A stretch of 64,000 nucleotides of DNA from Prochlorococcus marinus XMU1405 (GTDB lineage: Bacteria; Cyanobacteriota; Cyanobacteriia; PCC-6307; Cyanobiaceae). The translations under genes were made by a program, and so were the position numbers. This document shows, piece after piece, positions 30,481 to 40,892 of the stretch. Each line of letters begins with the position of its first letter. Position 1 is the stretch's first letter. The notes beneath the pieces were generated by a model. The model saw nothing but the letters and a program-made list of their open reading frames with translations, made no database searches and was not told where the DNA came from. The stretch is from contig NZ_JAAORF010000001.1 in assembly GCF_017696275.1 (NCBI RefSeq), positions 532,174-596,173 of the forward strand. Reading direction: 5' to 3'.

Positions 30481-31308
30481 TTGACTGATTTTTTGGTAGC
30501 TGCATTGCAAATTACGAGTACTTCAAATGTTGATGCAAATTTTATTGAAGCAGAAGAACAGATTGAATTAGCTGCTAGAAGAGGTGCTGAGTTAATAGGA
30601 TTGCCTGAAAATTTTGCTTTTTTAGGAGGAGATGATGAAAAACTGAGATTAGCTTCTGAATTGTCAGAGAAGTGTGCAAATTTTCTAAAAACCATGTCAC
30701 AAAGATATCAAGTATTTCTTCTTGGAGGAGGTTACCCCGTTCCTGCAGGTGATGACAGTCATACTTTTAATAGGTCGGCACTTTTTGGGAAGGACGGACA
30801 GATTTTGGCAAAATACGACAAGATTCACTTATTTGATGTTGATTTGCCAGATGGAAATTTATATAAGGAATCAACCACTATTTTATCTGGGGAGGAGTAT
30901 CCACCCGTTATAGATGTCCCGGGTTTATGCAAAGTAGGATTATCGATTTGTTACGACGTTAGATTTCCTGAACTATATAGATATTTGTCTTCGAATGGTG
31001 CAGAGCTAATTATGATTCCTGCAGCTTTTACAGCATTTACTGGAAAAGATCATTGGCAAATCCTATTACAAGCAAGAGCAATTGAGAATACAGCATACGT
31101 AGTTGCTCCAGCTCAAACTGGGATTCATTATGGGAGGAGACAAAGTCATGGCCATGCAATGGTAATTGATCCATGGGGTACAGTTTTATCTGATGCAGGA
31201 AAAACTCAGGGAGCTGCAATAGCACCTGCTGATAAAGAAAGAGTAAAGAAAATCAGGGAGCAAATGCCAAGCCTTAAACATAGAAAAAACAAATTGTTTT
31301 CAAACTAA
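30481..31308 (+). CDS. Nitrilase-superfamily amidohydrolase (Nit1/Nit2-like)
   Basis: Carbon-nitrogen hydrolase of 275 residues with the Glu-Lys-Cys triad: Glu43 in 'GLPENFAF', Lys114 in 'KYDKIHLFDVDLPDG' and Cys157 in 'LSICYDVRFPELYR'. The sequence resembles the Nit1/Nit2 branch (deaminated glutathione amidase or omega-amidase), so a metabolite-repair role is plausible; the substrate is not proven. TTG start. The stop overlaps the amidase start by one base (TAATG). Confidence 0.88.
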   Translation: MTDFLVAALQITSTSNVDANFIEAEEQIELAARRGAELIGLPENFAFLGGDDEKLRLASELSEKCANFLKTMSQRYQVFLLGGGYPVPAGDDSHTFNRSALFGKDGQILAKYDKIHLFDVDLPDGNLYKESTTILSGEEYPPVIDVPGLCKVGLSICYDVRFPELYRYLSSNGAELIMIPAAFTAFTGKDHWQILLQARAIENTAYVVAPAQTGIHYGRRQSHGHAMVIDPWGTVLSDAGKTQGAAIAPADKERVKKIREQMPSLKHRKNKLFSN

Positions 31309-32393
31309 TGATAAAGTTTTTAGATAATAAACTTTTTCGTTATTTATCAGTTTTTTTATTTTTAAATTCTTTAATCCTCCCAGTTAAATCTTCAAGTGCT
31401 CTTGCGGCATGGGCTATAAACACTAATGGGGTTTTAGAATTAAGAACTAAATCAAATACAAATTTAAAAGCATACTTTCAGAAGGCTAACCAAATAAATG
31501 GCGATAGATTCTGGGTGGATTTTCCAGGAGAATTAAAAAATCCCAGAACAATAAAAGGTAATGGCCCAATAAAAGAAATTAGATTAGGTAAACCAAATAA
31601 GGGTAAAACAAGACTAGTAATTGAATTTAAGAAAGGAACTTATTTGAAACCTTTGACTTGGAGATTGGTTGGCTTAGATAAAAATAGGTGGAGAATTAAA
31701 CTATTTAAACCAAAATATACTTTTAAGAAGATTAGTGAAGGTCAAGTTGTTAAGAGAATAGGAAAAATTAAAGAGAATCAAAAATCAATTCATGAGAAGA
31801 AAAGTGATTATCATTACTTGAAATTACCAGATGTAAAACAAAATAAATATTCTGTTGTTATTGACCCAGGGCACGGAGGTCCTGATCCAGGAGCAATAGG
31901 TATTGGTGGTATTAGGGAAACAGATGTTGTACTTGAGGTTTCCAAAATAGTAAAAAATTTACTGTCTGAGAAAGGTGTCAAAGTAAGATTAACCAGAAAG
32001 AATGAAGTTGATTTGGATTTGCCTCCAAGAGTTTCCTTTGCTAACAAGATGGATGCAGATATCTTTGTGAGTATTCATGCAAATGCATCAAGAGGGAAAA
32101 GAAGGGATATTAATGGTTTGGAAACATTTTATTATAGAGGTTGGAGAGGTAGGTCACTCGCTAAAAAAATTCAAAAAGAAATTCTAAGAGTTTCTCCTGG
32201 GAGTCCTGATCGAGGTGTTAAACAAGGTAGATTTTATGTAATTAAAAATACTAGGATGCCTGCAGTTCTTGTTGAAATTGGATTTTTAACGGGGAGATTA
32301 GATGCAAGAAGATTAGAAAAAATAACGCACCGTAAAAGATTAGCTTATGCGATTACAAAAGGCATTCTTGAATATCTTTATAAAATAGGGTGA
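31308..32393 (+). CDS. N-acetylmuramoyl-L-alanine amidase (Amidase_3, AMIN-like N-terminus)
   Basis: Periplasmic cell-wall hydrolase that cleaves stem peptides from muramic acid, used in cell separation. Residues 1-30 form a signal peptide or anchor. Residues about 35-125 look like an AMIN domain (septal targeting). The zinc amidase domain from about residue 182 has 'VIDPGHGGPDPGAIG' with His189, 'RETDVVLEVSK', 'FVSIHANAS' and 'PAVLVEIGFLTG' with the catalytic Glu. 361 residues in total. It overlaps murI by 4 bp, grouping two peptidoglycan genes. Confidence 0.92.
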   Translation: MIKFLDNKLFRYLSVFLFLNSLILPVKSSSALAAWAINTNGVLELRTKSNTNLKAYFQKANQINGDRFWVDFPGELKNPRTIKGNGPIKEIRLGKPNKGKTRLVIEFKKGTYLKPLTWRLVGLDKNRWRIKLFKPKYTFKKISEGQVVKRIGKIKENQKSIHEKKSDYHYLKLPDVKQNKYSVVIDPGHGGPDPGAIGIGGIRETDVVLEVSKIVKNLLSEKGVKVRLTRKNEVDLDLPPRVSFANKMDADIFVSIHANASRGKRRDINGLETFYYRGWRGRSLAKKIQKEILRVSPGSPDRGVKQGRFYVIKNTRMPAVLVEIGFLTGRLDARRLEKITHRKRLAYAITKGILEYLYKIG

Positions 32394-33184
32394 AGCTTAA
32401 AATAGGTATATTTGACAGTGGTATAGGTGGTTTTACTATCCTTAATTCTTTACTAAAAACACGTAAAGATGTAGAAGTTTTTTATTTGGCAGATACGAAA
32501 AGAATACCTTTTGGCAGCAAAAATTTTAAAGAGATAAGATTAATTGCAAAAGAGATTTGCAATTTTTTTGAAGATAAGAATTTGGATGCACTATTTGTAG
32601 CTTGTAACACTACAAATGCATGTGCACTTGATATCCTGGAAGGTAATTTAAATGTACCTTGTTTTGATCTTATAAACTCAGTATCAGAAATAGTTGATAA
32701 ACAAATAATTGGAGTCCTAGCAACACAAACAACAGTTCGATCATCATATTATAAAAATGCCATAAATTCTAAAAAAGAGAATACGAAAATTTTTCAGCAA
32801 GAATGTCCAGAATTTGTACCAGAAATTGAAAAAGAAAAATTAAATCTTGATAAGTTAAATTATCTTTCAGATTTATACTTAAGACCACTTTTAAACAAAA
32901 ATATTGAAGAATTAATACTTGGATGTAGTCACTACCCTTTAATTATTGACTTTTTAAGAAAAAAATTAGATTCAAATATAAAAATTATTGATCCATCGGT
33001 AGCATTAATAAAAAAATTTAATAAATCTTTTGCTATTCCAAAAACTGCCTGTTATGAGAGTCTTTCTTATGAAAATGTAGAATTCTTTGTTACTTCAGAA
33101 AAAGATGTATTTTTCAAAAAAGTAAAATTTTGGTTTGAAATTAATAAAGAAATTAGGTTAGTTAACCTCCGAAGCAATGTTTGA
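32390..33184 (+). CDS. murI: Glutamate racemase
   Basis: Makes D-glutamate for peptidoglycan. The 264-residue protein starts with GTG in a GTGA overlap with the amidase gene. It has 'IFDSGIGGFTIL' with Asp9 and Ser10, and the two catalytic cysteines Cys72 ('VACNTTNA') and Cys179 ('LGCSHYPL'). Standard length and motifs. Confidence 0.96.
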   Translation: MKLKIGIFDSGIGGFTILNSLLKTRKDVEVFYLADTKRIPFGSKNFKEIRLIAKEICNFFEDKNLDALFVACNTTNACALDILEGNLNVPCFDLINSVSEIVDKQIIGVLATQTTVRSSYYKNAINSKKENTKIFQQECPEFVPEIEKEKLNLDKLNYLSDLYLRPLLNKNIEELILGCSHYPLIIDFLRKKLDSNIKIIDPSVALIKKFNKSFAIPKTACYESLSYENVEFFVTSEKDVFFKKVKFWFEINKEIRLVNLRSNV

Positions 33185-33211
33185 TTTCTTAATATATAGT
33201 TGAGGTCAATC

Positions 33212-34183
33212 ATGAACACAGTAACAGAACTACTACAACCAGTTGAAAATGATCTTGATGATCTAATTCTTGAACTGAAAAAATTAATTGGAGCTGGTCA
33301 TCCAATTCTTCAAGCAGCTGCAGAACATCTTTTTAGTGCGGGGGGAAAAAGACTTAGACCAGGTATTGTCTTATTAATTTCAAAAGCAATATCTCCTGAG
33401 TTTAATCTAACTAGTAAACATAAAAGGCTTGCTGAGATTACTGAAATGATTCATACAGCATCATTAGTTCATGATGATGTTGTTGATGAGGCTTCTACAA
33501 GAAGAGGCGTAGATACAGTTCATAGCAGATTTAATACGAGAGTAGCTGTTTTGGCGGGTGATTTCTTATTTGCTCAAGCAAGTTGGCATCTTGCAAATCT
33601 TGATAATGTAAATGTAGTTAAATTACTTAGTAGGGTAATTATGGATTTAGCTGAAGGTGAAATTAAACAAAATCTAAATAGATTCGACTCTGCTCAATCG
33701 TTTTCAAAATACATTAATAAAAGCTATTGTAAAACTGCATCATTAATTGCAAATAGCTCTAAAGCAGCTGGAGTTTTAAGCGGTCTTAATGATGAAAACT
33801 TAACCTCTTTGTACGATTTTGGCAAAAATATTGGCTTAGCCTTTCAAGTTGTAGATGACATACTTGACTTTACTGGAAATGATAAACAACTCGGAAAACC
33901 TGCTGTAAGCGATCTTGCAAGTGGTTATCTTACTGCGCCAGTTTTATATGCCTTAGAAGAAAATAAGAAATTGTCTGTTCTTATAAACAGAGAACTTGCC
34001 GAAAAAAATGATTTAGATGACGCCCTAAGTATTATTATGAATTCTAAAGCTATCGAAAGTTCCAGAAAACTTGCTGAGGATTTCGCAATGCTTTCCAAAG
34101 AAGCTCTAGCTTGGCTCCCTGAATCGGAATATAAAAGGGCTTTAATGGCTCTTCCAGAATTTGTTCTAAGCCGAATTTATTAG
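33212..34183 (+). CDS. sds: All-trans polyprenyl (solanesyl-type) diphosphate synthase
   Basis: Makes the long isoprenoid tail of plastoquinone. The 323-residue protein carries the two aspartate-rich motifs DDVVD (88-92) and DDILD (215-219), and 'GGKRLRP' near residue 45. An in-frame TTG exists at 33200, but the ATG at 33212 has GAGG six bases upstream and gives the family N-terminus 'MNTVTELLQPVENDL', so it is preferred. Chain length (C45) is inferred from similarity with cyanobacterial Sds; geranylgeranyl synthase is a different subgroup. Confidence 0.92.
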   Translation: MNTVTELLQPVENDLDDLILELKKLIGAGHPILQAAAEHLFSAGGKRLRPGIVLLISKAISPEFNLTSKHKRLAEITEMIHTASLVHDDVVDEASTRRGVDTVHSRFNTRVAVLAGDFLFAQASWHLANLDNVNVVKLLSRVIMDLAEGEIKQNLNRFDSAQSFSKYINKSYCKTASLIANSSKAAGVLSGLNDENLTSLYDFGKNIGLAFQVVDDILDFTGNDKQLGKPAVSDLASGYLTAPVLYALEENKKLSVLINRELAEKNDLDDALSIIMNSKAIESSRKLAEDFAMLSKEALAWLPESEYKRALMALPEFVLSRIY

Positions 34184-34277
34184 AATCATTCAAATAAATT
34201 ATTTCAACTAAATTAATATTAAAATTTTTGAAAAATATAAATTTTTCGACTAAGTTTATTTAGCATAGATTTATTTA

Positions 34278-36260
34278 ATGTCATTAGATAAAAAAAATTC
34301 AATCAATAACATACTTGAAGAAAGTAGGATTTTCCCTCCATCAGAAGTATTTGCAGAAAACTCAAATATAAGTTCTCAAGAAGAATTATTAAGTCTAAAA
34401 AAACAAGCATCAGAAAATCCTATTCAATTTTGGGAATCTTTTGGAAAATCTGAATTAGATTGGTTTGAGCCATTTCAAACTGTATTAGATAGCAATAATG
34501 CACCTTTTTTTAAATGGTTTAAAGAAGGAAAACTCAATATTACATATAACTGCTTAGATAGACACATTAAAAGAGGGCTTGGAAGAAAGACTGCCCTTAT
34601 ATGGGAAGGTGAACCAGGAGATAGCAAAAAATATACTTATGAAGAACTTCTAAAAGAGGTATGTAAGGCAGCTAATGCATTAAAAGCAATAGGAGTAAAA
34701 AAAGGCGATTTGGTATGTATTTATTTGCCAATGATTCCTGAAGCGATGTTTGCAATGTTAGCTTGTGCGAGAATTGGTGCTCCTCATTCAGTTGTTTTTG
34801 GAGGATTTTCTTCAGAAGCTCTAAAAGATAGATTAATCGATGGAAATACCAGATTTGTTATTACTGCTGATGGTGGCTTTAGAAAAGATAAAGTGATTGA
34901 ACTTAAGAAAGCAGTTGATGCGGCAATTGAAGGTGGGGCAGATAAAGTTGTTGAAAAAGTAGTTGTTGTTCAACGAACCAAAAAAAATATTTCGATGGTT
35001 GATCATAGAGATCTATGGTGGCACGAATTATTAAAAGATCAAAAAAATCATTGTGAACCAGAAATAATGAGTAGCGAAGATAGACTTTTTATTCTTTATA
35101 CTTCGGGCTCTACTGGAAAGCCCAAAGGCGTAGTTCACACTACAGGTGGTTATAATCTTTGGTCCCATTTGACGTTTAAATGGATTTTTGATTTAAAAGA
35201 TGACGATATCTACTGGTGCACTGCTGATGTTGGTTGGATTACTGGCCATAGTTATATAGTTTATGGGCCCTTATCTAATGGCGCTACAACTTTGATGTTT
35301 GAAGGAGTTCCAAGACCCTCTAATCTGGGGGCTTTTTGGGAAATTATTCAAAAATACAAGGTTTCAATTTTTTATACTGCTCCAACAGCAATAAGAGCAT
35401 TTATGAAGTCTGGACGTGAGATCCCCGATAAATACAATTTAGAAAGTCTAAGACTATTGGGTACAGTTGGAGAACCAATTAATCCTGAGGCATGGATGTG
35501 GTACAGGGAGGTTATTGGTAAAAATAAATGCCCTATTGTTGATACTTGGTGGCAAACTGAGACTGGTGGCGTGATGATAAGTCCCTTGCCTGGAGTTGTT
35601 CCTACAAAGCCAGGTTCAGCTACTGTCCCTCTGCCAGGAATTGAAGTTGAAATCGTCGATAAGAATGGAGATAAGGTTAAGGAGAACGAGGGTGGCTACT
35701 TAATTATTAAGAAACCATGGCCAGGAATGATGAGAACAATTCACGGAAACTCAGAGAGATATTTGGAGAGTTATTGGGAATATATTTCCTTTAAAGGAGA
35801 AAAATATGTTTATTTTGCTGGAGATGGAGCACGCATTGATGAAGATGGATATATATGGATTATGGGAAGAGTTGATGATGTCATAAGTGTTTCAGGACAT
35901 CGGTTAGGAACAATGGAAATAGAATCTGCTTTGGTAAGTCATAAATTAGTTGCAGAGTCTGCAGTCGTTGGCAAAAAAGATGATTTAAAAGGTGAAGTTA
36001 TAGTTGCTTTTGTATCTCTTGAGAAAGACGTGAACAGCTCTTCAGAATTAGTAGAGAATTTAAAGAAACATGTTGTTAATGAAATTGGAATTATTGCAAA
36101 GCCTGAAAAAATTATAATTTCTGATTCTCTTCCGAAAACACGTAGTGGAAAAATTATGAGGCGAATTTTAAGATCTTTGGCTGCTGGAGAAAAAATTAAT
36201 GGTGACATAAGCACGCTTGAAGATAGCTCTGTTTTGGAAAAGCTGAAAGAATTATCCTAA
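34278..36260 (+). CDS. acs: Acetate--CoA ligase
   Basis: AMP-forming acetyl-CoA synthetase, 660 residues, allowing acetate recovery. It has the ANL-family P-loop '[10 protein letters not shown]' (275-284), 'WWQTETGG', '[20 protein letters not shown]' and the acetylatable Lys625 in '[11 protein letters not shown]', which in other bacteria is switched off by lysine acetylation. Ends 4 bp inside the convergent DUF1350 gene; its own promoter probably lies in the 94-bp AT-rich spacer after sds. Confidence 0.97.
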   Translation: MSLDKKNSINNILEESRIFPPSEVFAENSNISSQEELLSLKKQASENPIQFWESFGKSELDWFEPFQTVLDSNNAPFFKWFKEGKLNITYNCLDRHIKRGLGRKTALIWEGEPGDSKKYTYEELLKEVCKAANALKAIGVKKGDLVCIYLPMIPEAMFAMLACARIGAPHSVVFGGFSSEALKDRLIDGNTRFVITADGGFRKDKVIELKKAVDAAIEGGADKVVEKVVVVQRTKKNISMVDHRDLWWHELLKDQKNHCEPEIMSSEDRLFILYTSGSTGKPKGVVHTTGGYNLWSHLTFKWIFDLKDDDIYWCTADVGWITGHSYIVYGPLSNGATTLMFEGVPRPSNLGAFWEIIQKYKVSIFYTAPTAIRAFMKSGREIPDKYNLESLRLLGTVGEPINPEAWMWYREVIGKNKCPIVDTWWQTETGGVMISPLPGVVPTKPGSATVPLPGIEVEIVDKNGDKVKENEGGYLIIKKPWPGMMRTIHGNSERYLESYWEYISFKGEKYVYFAGDGARIDEDGYIWIMGRVDDVISVSGHRLGTMEIESALVSHKLVAESAVVGKKDDLKGEVIVAFVSLEKDVNSSSELVENLKKHVVNEIGIIAKPEKIIISDSLPKTRSGKIMRRILRSLAAGEKINGDISTLEDSSVLEKLKELS

Positions 36261-36979
36261 TCAGATTCATCAATTAAATTGGAAATTTTTTTTATTGTAA
36301 TTCTTTTGAATTCATCATCGGCCCAATCTCCCAAATAATTTTCTCTTAGTCCTGCGCTTGCAATTATAGTGTGTGTACCTTTTAACATTACACCCTTAGA
36401 ATTATCTTCTTTTCTTGCTTTCAGGCAAGAAAATAATTTATCTGTTTGATCTAATTCGTCTGAATTGAATTTAATTAAAAAGTTATTTTTTTGATTATAA
36501 GTCTTTTCAATTATTCGAAGAGTTCTTTCAGGGCTTGGGCTGAATTCGCTATTGAAATCTAATTTTTGAGAAATTTTTTTCAATAATGGAATTGATTTGT
36601 TAGCACTGAAGTTATTAAAACTAATTGATATAAATTTTTCGCAATTTCTTCCACCATCAGGGGAAATTAGATGAAGTTTGCAGCCTAGGCTATGACCAAT
36701 TCTTATTGAAGGAATTGATACTCCTATTCTCTTAGACAAAGATATTCGACAATTCTTGAAATCTCTCCATGCTTTAATAGCAAGTTGTTGATGATCAAAT
36801 TGTGGAGTGTATTTATATGCATGTACTGCATAGTTTTTATTGATTAAACTCTCTATGAATCTTCTATAAGTAAAATCTGGTTTAGAAGCTAGATAACTTC
36901 CACCAATAAATTCCACAATTTTTTTAGGATTTGAAGGCCAATAACAAAAATTGTTAAATTGATATTTTGTAAAAGTCAT
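36257..36979 (-). CDS. DUF1350 alpha/beta-hydrolase-like protein
   Basis: A 240-residue member of the cyanobacteria/plastid DUF1350 family. It has an N-terminal '[20 protein letters not shown]' block and a nucleophile-elbow-like '[11 protein letters not shown]' with Ser, typical of alpha/beta hydrolases. No signal peptide. Activity unknown; no partner gene nearby (convergent with acs). Confidence 0.8.
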   Translation of the reverse strand: MTFTKYQFNNFCYWPSNPKKIVEFIGGSYLASKPDFTYRRFIESLINKNYAVHAYKYTPQFDHQQLAIKAWRDFKNCRISLSKRIGVSIPSIRIGHSLGCKLHLISPDGGRNCEKFISISFNNFSANKSIPLLKKISQKLDFNSEFSPSPERTLRIIEKTYNQKNNFLIKFNSDELDQTDKLFSCLKARKEDNSKGVMLKGTHTIIASAGLRENYLGDWADDEFKRITIKKISNLIDESD

Positions 36980-37096
36980 ATTTCATGAAATAAGAATGTT
37001 TCAAAAATTATTTTCTAATCTTGTTTCTTAATTTATATTAATTTAAGAGAAATTTTTATTAAATGCGTCAAGATAAATGAAAGTGTTTTGAGCTAA

Positions 37097-37876
37097 TTGG
37101 AACTATCTAACAAAAAAGAATTAAATCAATTGGATATTCTTCAGGATCAAATTGTAAGTTATCCCTCTGAAGAAAGTTTTGCAAATCAAAATAAAAAAAT
37201 TGAAAAAATTTTAATTCTTGATACTGAAACAACAGGTTTAGACGAAAATAAAGATGAAGTGATAGAGATAGGTTGTATTTTGTTTGATGTATCTTTTAAG
37301 TGCGTGCTTTCGCAAGTTTCATTTTTATTACCAGTTAATAATAATGAAGCTGAATATGTTAATGGTATATCTGCTGAAGCAACTAATATCTCTCAACCAT
37401 GGGAAGATGGATTGAATTTCTTTCTGAAACTAGTTGATTGTTCGGATTTCATTGTCGCGCATAATGTAGAGTTTGATAAGAAATGGTTTGGGAATGGAAG
37501 ATTACCTAAAATTAATAAAAAATGGATATGCAGTTTGGAGGATATTAATTGGTCTTTTCAAAAATCACTAAAAAATAGACCATCCGTAACTGATCTAGCT
37601 TTATCTTTTTCAATACCAGTATGGAATTTACATAGAGCTTTATCTGATTGCTTTTACTTATCTGAGGTCTTCAAAAAATGCGATAATTTAGATGAACTTT
37701 TACTTAAAGCTACCGAACCAAGATTTTTATACAAGGCGCTTATTGGTTACGAAGATAGATCTTTAGCTAAAAATGCTGGGTTTAGATGGAATAGTCCTGT
37801 GCAAGGAGCTTGGTCAAGAAAATTAACTACTGATGAGGCAAAAAATCTTGATTTTAGAGTTGAGATTTTGAATTAA
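37097..37876 (+). CDS. DEDDh 3'-5' exonuclease (DNA polymerase III epsilon-like)
   Basis: A 259-residue protein with an exonuclease domain: ExoI motif 'LILDTETTGLDE' with DTE at 42-44, an ExoII-type 'DFIVAHNVEFDKKW' and the ExoIII motif 'NLHRALSDCFYL' (His and Asp). The C-terminal segment 'GYEDRSLAKNAGFRWN' resembles the small domain found in some RNase T/DnaQ-like proteins. TTG start at 37097, directly after an in-frame TAA. It could be a proofreading subunit or a standalone nuclease; the family alone does not decide. Confidence 0.82.
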   Translation: MELSNKKELNQLDILQDQIVSYPSEESFANQNKKIEKILILDTETTGLDENKDEVIEIGCILFDVSFKCVLSQVSFLLPVNNNEAEYVNGISAEATNISQPWEDGLNFFLKLVDCSDFIVAHNVEFDKKWFGNGRLPKINKKWICSLEDINWSFQKSLKNRPSVTDLALSFSIPVWNLHRALSDCFYLSEVFKKCDNLDELLLKATEPRFLYKALIGYEDRSLAKNAGFRWNSPVQGAWSRKLTTDEAKNLDFRVEILN

Positions 37877-37906
37877 TATTTATTTAATTTTTGACTAAGA
37901 AAATAT

Positions 37907-38329
37907 TTAGTGCATCTTACAAGGCATCCATTTATTACCCATTTTATGTGCTCCAATACATCCGTAATTTGAAGCAGCCTTTTCAGCCTCTTCTTTAGTG
38001 TTAAATAGATCTGACATCAAATTTTCCTTATTTGAATTTGAAATTTGTTTGGAATGATTATGATAATCTTTATGAGAATTAGGTGAATACTCCCATATCC
38101 CCATAGTAGTAACACCGGCAGAGAAAATTCCCATCCCGACTACTGATAAATTGACTATTCCCATTGCGACTGCACCAAAAGAAAATACACCCATTGGGAC
38201 TACCCCTATACTTATTACTCCCATTGGCACTATTCCTATTGAAACTATACCAAGAGGTGCTATTCCAAAAGCAATTTTTTTTGGTTTTGTGCCGCAATGT
38301 TGATTCTCTTTACTTTTATTAATTCCCAA
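37907..38329 (-). CDS. DUF3721 protein with glycine-periodic hydrophobic repeats
   Basis: A 140-residue protein in two parts. Residues about 20-85 are a repeat of roughly ten residues of the form 'GIVPMGVISI', with Gly every fifth position and Ile/Val/Met/Ser between, which could form a beta-solenoid or a membrane-embedded sheet. A polar linker follows, then a C-terminal DUF3721 domain with 'GCIGAHKMGNKWMPCKMH', where two Cys and two His could bind a metal. DUF3721 is restricted to marine cyanobacteria. Function unknown. Convergent with the exonuclease gene. Confidence 0.78.
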   Translation of the reverse strand: MGINKSKENQHCGTKPKKIAFGIAPLGIVSIGIVPMGVISIGVVPMGVFSFGAVAMGIVNLSVVGMGIFSAGVTTMGIWEYSPNSHKDYHNHSKQISNSNKENLMSDLFNTKEEAEKAASNYGCIGAHKMGNKWMPCKMH

Positions 38330-38427
38330 TAGTTTTTCTAAATGTTAAATTAAAATTGTCTCACAAAATAACCAATCAAAGATTAATTTCTAGATGAATT
38401 AAAAATTTTGAATTATTTTTTAGAACT

Positions 38428-39708
38428 TTGAATAACTTAAAAAACCTAAGAGGAACAGTAGACCTATTTCCTGATCAATTAATAAAGTGGCAAAACGTTG
38501 AAAAAATTTTATTAGAACAGCTTTCTAGAGCATCCATTAAAGAAATAAGAACACCAATATTGGAAATGACCGAACTATTTATAAGAGGAATTGGTGAGGG
38601 AACAGATGTTGTCAGTAAGGAAATGTATACATTTCTTGATAGGGGGGAGAGATCTTGCACTCTAAGACCTGAAGGAACAGCCTCAGTCGCACGAGCGTTA
38701 ATACAAAATGGAATATCGTCTAATCCTCTTCAAAAACTTTGGTACATGGGTCCTATGTTTCGTTACGAAAGACCTCAAGCAGGCAGGCAAAGACAGTTTC
38801 ATCAATTAGGTGTTGAGTTTATAGGACATGATTCAGTTAGAAGTGATATTGAAATTATTGCTTTAGCTTGGGATATCTTAGGTAAATTAGGAATAAAAGA
38901 ACTCAATCTTGAAATAAATACGTTAGGTGATACTAATGACAGATCAAATTTTCAAAAATCTTTTTTAAAATGGTTAGAAACAAATAAAGATTCTCTAGAT
39001 TTAGATTCTCAGAATAGAATTTCTAAAAACCCTTTGAGGATTTTGGATTCAAAGAATATTCAAACTAAAAAAGTTCTTGAAAATGCACCAAGATTATTTA
39101 ATTTTTTATCTGAAAAAAGTCATAACAGATATTTAGACTTAAAAAGACAATTAGAGGTTTTAAAAATACCTTATGTGGAAAATTTTAATCTTGTAAGAGG
39201 TTTAGATTACTACACTCATACAGCTTTTGAAATTACTAGTGGAGCTCTGGGCTCCCAAGCTACAGTTTGCGGAGGAGGGAGATATGACGATTTAATAAAA
39301 CAAATGGGAGGGCCAAAAACTCCTGCAATTGGTTTCGCTATTGGTTTAGAAAGATTAATTTTACTCGCAGGAAAAGAGCTTGAAATCCCAAGAAATACTG
39401 ATATCTATATCATTAATCAAGGCTTAATTGCTGAATCATTAGCAATGGATTTATCTAGAAAATTAAGAAATTACGATTTGTTAGTTGAGTTAGATTTAAG
39501 CGGAGCCTCATTCTCTAAGCAATTTAAAAAGGCAAATAAACTTAAATCTAAAAGTATTATTGTTATTGGTGATGATGAGGCAGTTAATGGGGAATATATT
39601 ATTAGGCTCTTTGATCAATCAGGTAATGGGAATGAAGAAGAGGTTATATCTTTTGAGAATGACATTAAATTAGAAAATTGGATAAACAATAACTTACTTG
39701 AAAAGTGA
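38428..39708 (+). CDS. hisS: Histidine--tRNA ligase
   Basis: Class II synthetase of 426 residues with '[12 protein letters not shown]', motif 2 '[19 protein letters not shown]', the histidine A motif '[15 protein letters not shown]' and motif 3 '[14 protein letters not shown]'. TTG start. The following small gene overlaps its stop (GTGATG), so the two are co-translated. Confidence 0.97.
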   Translation: MNNLKNLRGTVDLFPDQLIKWQNVEKILLEQLSRASIKEIRTPILEMTELFIRGIGEGTDVVSKEMYTFLDRGERSCTLRPEGTASVARALIQNGISSNPLQKLWYMGPMFRYERPQAGRQRQFHQLGVEFIGHDSVRSDIEIIALAWDILGKLGIKELNLEINTLGDTNDRSNFQKSFLKWLETNKDSLDLDSQNRISKNPLRILDSKNIQTKKVLENAPRLFNFLSEKSHNRYLDLKRQLEVLKIPYVENFNLVRGLDYYTHTAFEITSGALGSQATVCGGGRYDDLIKQMGGPKTPAIGFAIGLERLILLAGKELEIPRNTDIYIINQGLIAESLAMDLSRKLRNYDLLVELDLSGASFSKQFKKANKLKSKSIIVIGDDEAVNGEYIIRLFDQSGNGNEEEVISFENDIKLENWINNNLLEK

Positions 39709-39998
39709 TGTTCTTGAAGATAGTTATAATTTTTCTTTTTATATTTATTCTTTTTAATTTAAGGAATTTTCTTAAATTAAATAGAAAACAAAAAGTTTTT
39801 AATTCTAAAAAAATAACAACTTTCAATAAAAAGAATCTTAATAATTGGATGAATTTACCTAAAAAAGAAAGATATAACTTAACAAAACAAGATTCTCTTA
39901 ACTACATGGATAAAAGAAAACTTTTATTAGACGAAATTAGGAATGAATATAAGAAAATATCTAGAAAAAATTCTGAGGGGAACATTAAGAAAAAATAA
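39705..39998 (+). CDS. Small membrane-anchored hypothetical
   Basis: A 97-residue protein, starting at GTG 39705 or ATG 39708. Residues 2-22 are one hydrophobic helix ('[16 protein letters not shown]'), and the rest is strongly basic (Lys/Arg-rich, pI high). It overlaps the hisS stop and ends 2 bp before the next gene. No family recognised. Likely a single-pass inner-membrane protein with a cytoplasmic basic tail. Confidence 0.62.
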   Translation: MMFLKIVIIFLFIFILFNLRNFLKLNRKQKVFNSKKITTFNKKNLNNWMNLPKKERYNLTKQDSLNYMDKRKLLLDEIRNEYKKISRKNSEGNIKKK

Positions 39999-40000
39999 TT

Positions 40001-40300
40001 ATGGAAAATTACTGGACTTCTATTAAAACCATAAAAGGATTAAGACATTTTGTTTTAGTAAATGAGACTAAAGAAAAAGGAAATATTAGTTATTTAATGG
40101 TTTCTGTCCTTGATTCTGAAATTAACTTAAAAACTACTTATGAAGAATTAATAAATAGTGGAAATTGGTGGAAGGGTTGGATCAATCTTGCAAAGCATCA
40201 ATCGATTACAGAAGAATACGTTAACTATAAATCCATCAATAAAGGAAATGGTATCGATGAGATATTCATTAATGAAGATTCTTTATTTAATATTTCTTAA
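40001..40300 (+). CDS. Trp-rich small protein, TIGR02450-like
   Basis: A 99-residue soluble protein starting with ATG 2 bp after the previous gene. The pattern 'YWTSIKTIKGLRHFVLVNE' followed later by 'GNWWKGWINL' resembles the TIGR02450 Trp-rich family (W-T, H-F, W-x-x-G-W). Function unknown. Part of the hisS transcript by spacing. Confidence 0.65.
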   Translation: MENYWTSIKTIKGLRHFVLVNETKEKGNISYLMVSVLDSEINLKTTYEELINSGNWWKGWINLAKHQSITEEYVNYKSINKGNGIDEIFINEDSLFNIS

Positions 40301-40436
40301 TTTGATATAAATCTTTCAAATCTCTTTTCTTTGTAAATACTAGGTTTTTTGTGACTTAATAATTATTTAAAAGTTTTACCCCTTTCAAAAAAATAAAATT
40401 AACGTTATCAAGGATTAATAATATTTACTTAATTCA

Positions 40437-40670
40437 ATGTTAGGGGATATGTGGAGCTCATCTGAGTTGACCTCGGAAAAACTGGGAATAACTGAAATTA
40501 AACTTTCTTCTTTGCGTGAAAATGGAATACTCAAGCCTGGGATTCATTGGAAAAGCTCTCCACTTGGTCAGAAAAAACCTTGGAAACCCAAAGCGCTATA
40601 CAATATAAAAATGTGCAGAGAAATAATTAATAAATTTTATTCTGAAGAAAACTATAATATTGCAGCCTAA
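40437..40670 (+). CDS. Small putative DNA-binding protein
   Basis: A 77-residue protein, ATG start. The sequence 'ELTSEKLGITEIKLSSLRENGILKPGIHW' looks like the winged-helix/excisionase-type 'choose an element, then W' pattern (helix-turn-helix followed by 'GIHWK'), and the Lys/Pro-rich 'KKPWKPKALYNIKMCREII' continues it. No family is certain. It stands alone between the hisS unit and the pcb region. A second in-frame ATG (Met5) is also possible. Confidence 0.6.
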   Translation: MLGDMWSSSELTSEKLGITEIKLSSLRENGILKPGIHWKSSPLGQKKPWKPKALYNIKMCREIINKFYSEENYNIAA

Positions 40671-40715
40671 GAATGACATATTATCCTGATTAATTTTGAA
40701 AAATATATAAAATAT

Positions 40716-40892
40716 TTATTCGATTAGATTCTCATCCTTACACTCAATAAGAGTGTTTTGCAAAGTTGGATATAAATTAATCATATTTATATATTGTTTC
40801 GATTTTCTGTAAGATTTTGCAGCCTTTTTGTAATGAACTTCAGATTTCATTTCTAGTGAAAATTTTCTAGAAGACTCTTGAGAAGTAGTCAT
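40716..40892 (-). CDS. Small hypothetical protein (58 aa)
   Basis: Opposite-strand ORF from ATG 40892 to a stop at 40716. It starts 'MTTSQESSRKFSLEMKSEV', is polar and basic through a 'HYKKAAKSYRKSK' stretch, and ends 'CKDENLIE'. Composition is protein-like rather than random for AT-rich DNA (mixed Ser, Lys, Glu and Tyr, few Phe/Ile/Asn runs). No family recognised and no clear Shine-Dalgarno site, so it is a candidate only. Confidence 0.45.
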   Translation of the reverse strand: MTTSQESSRKFSLEMKSEVHYKKAAKSYRKSKQYINMINLYPTLQNTLIECKDENLIE

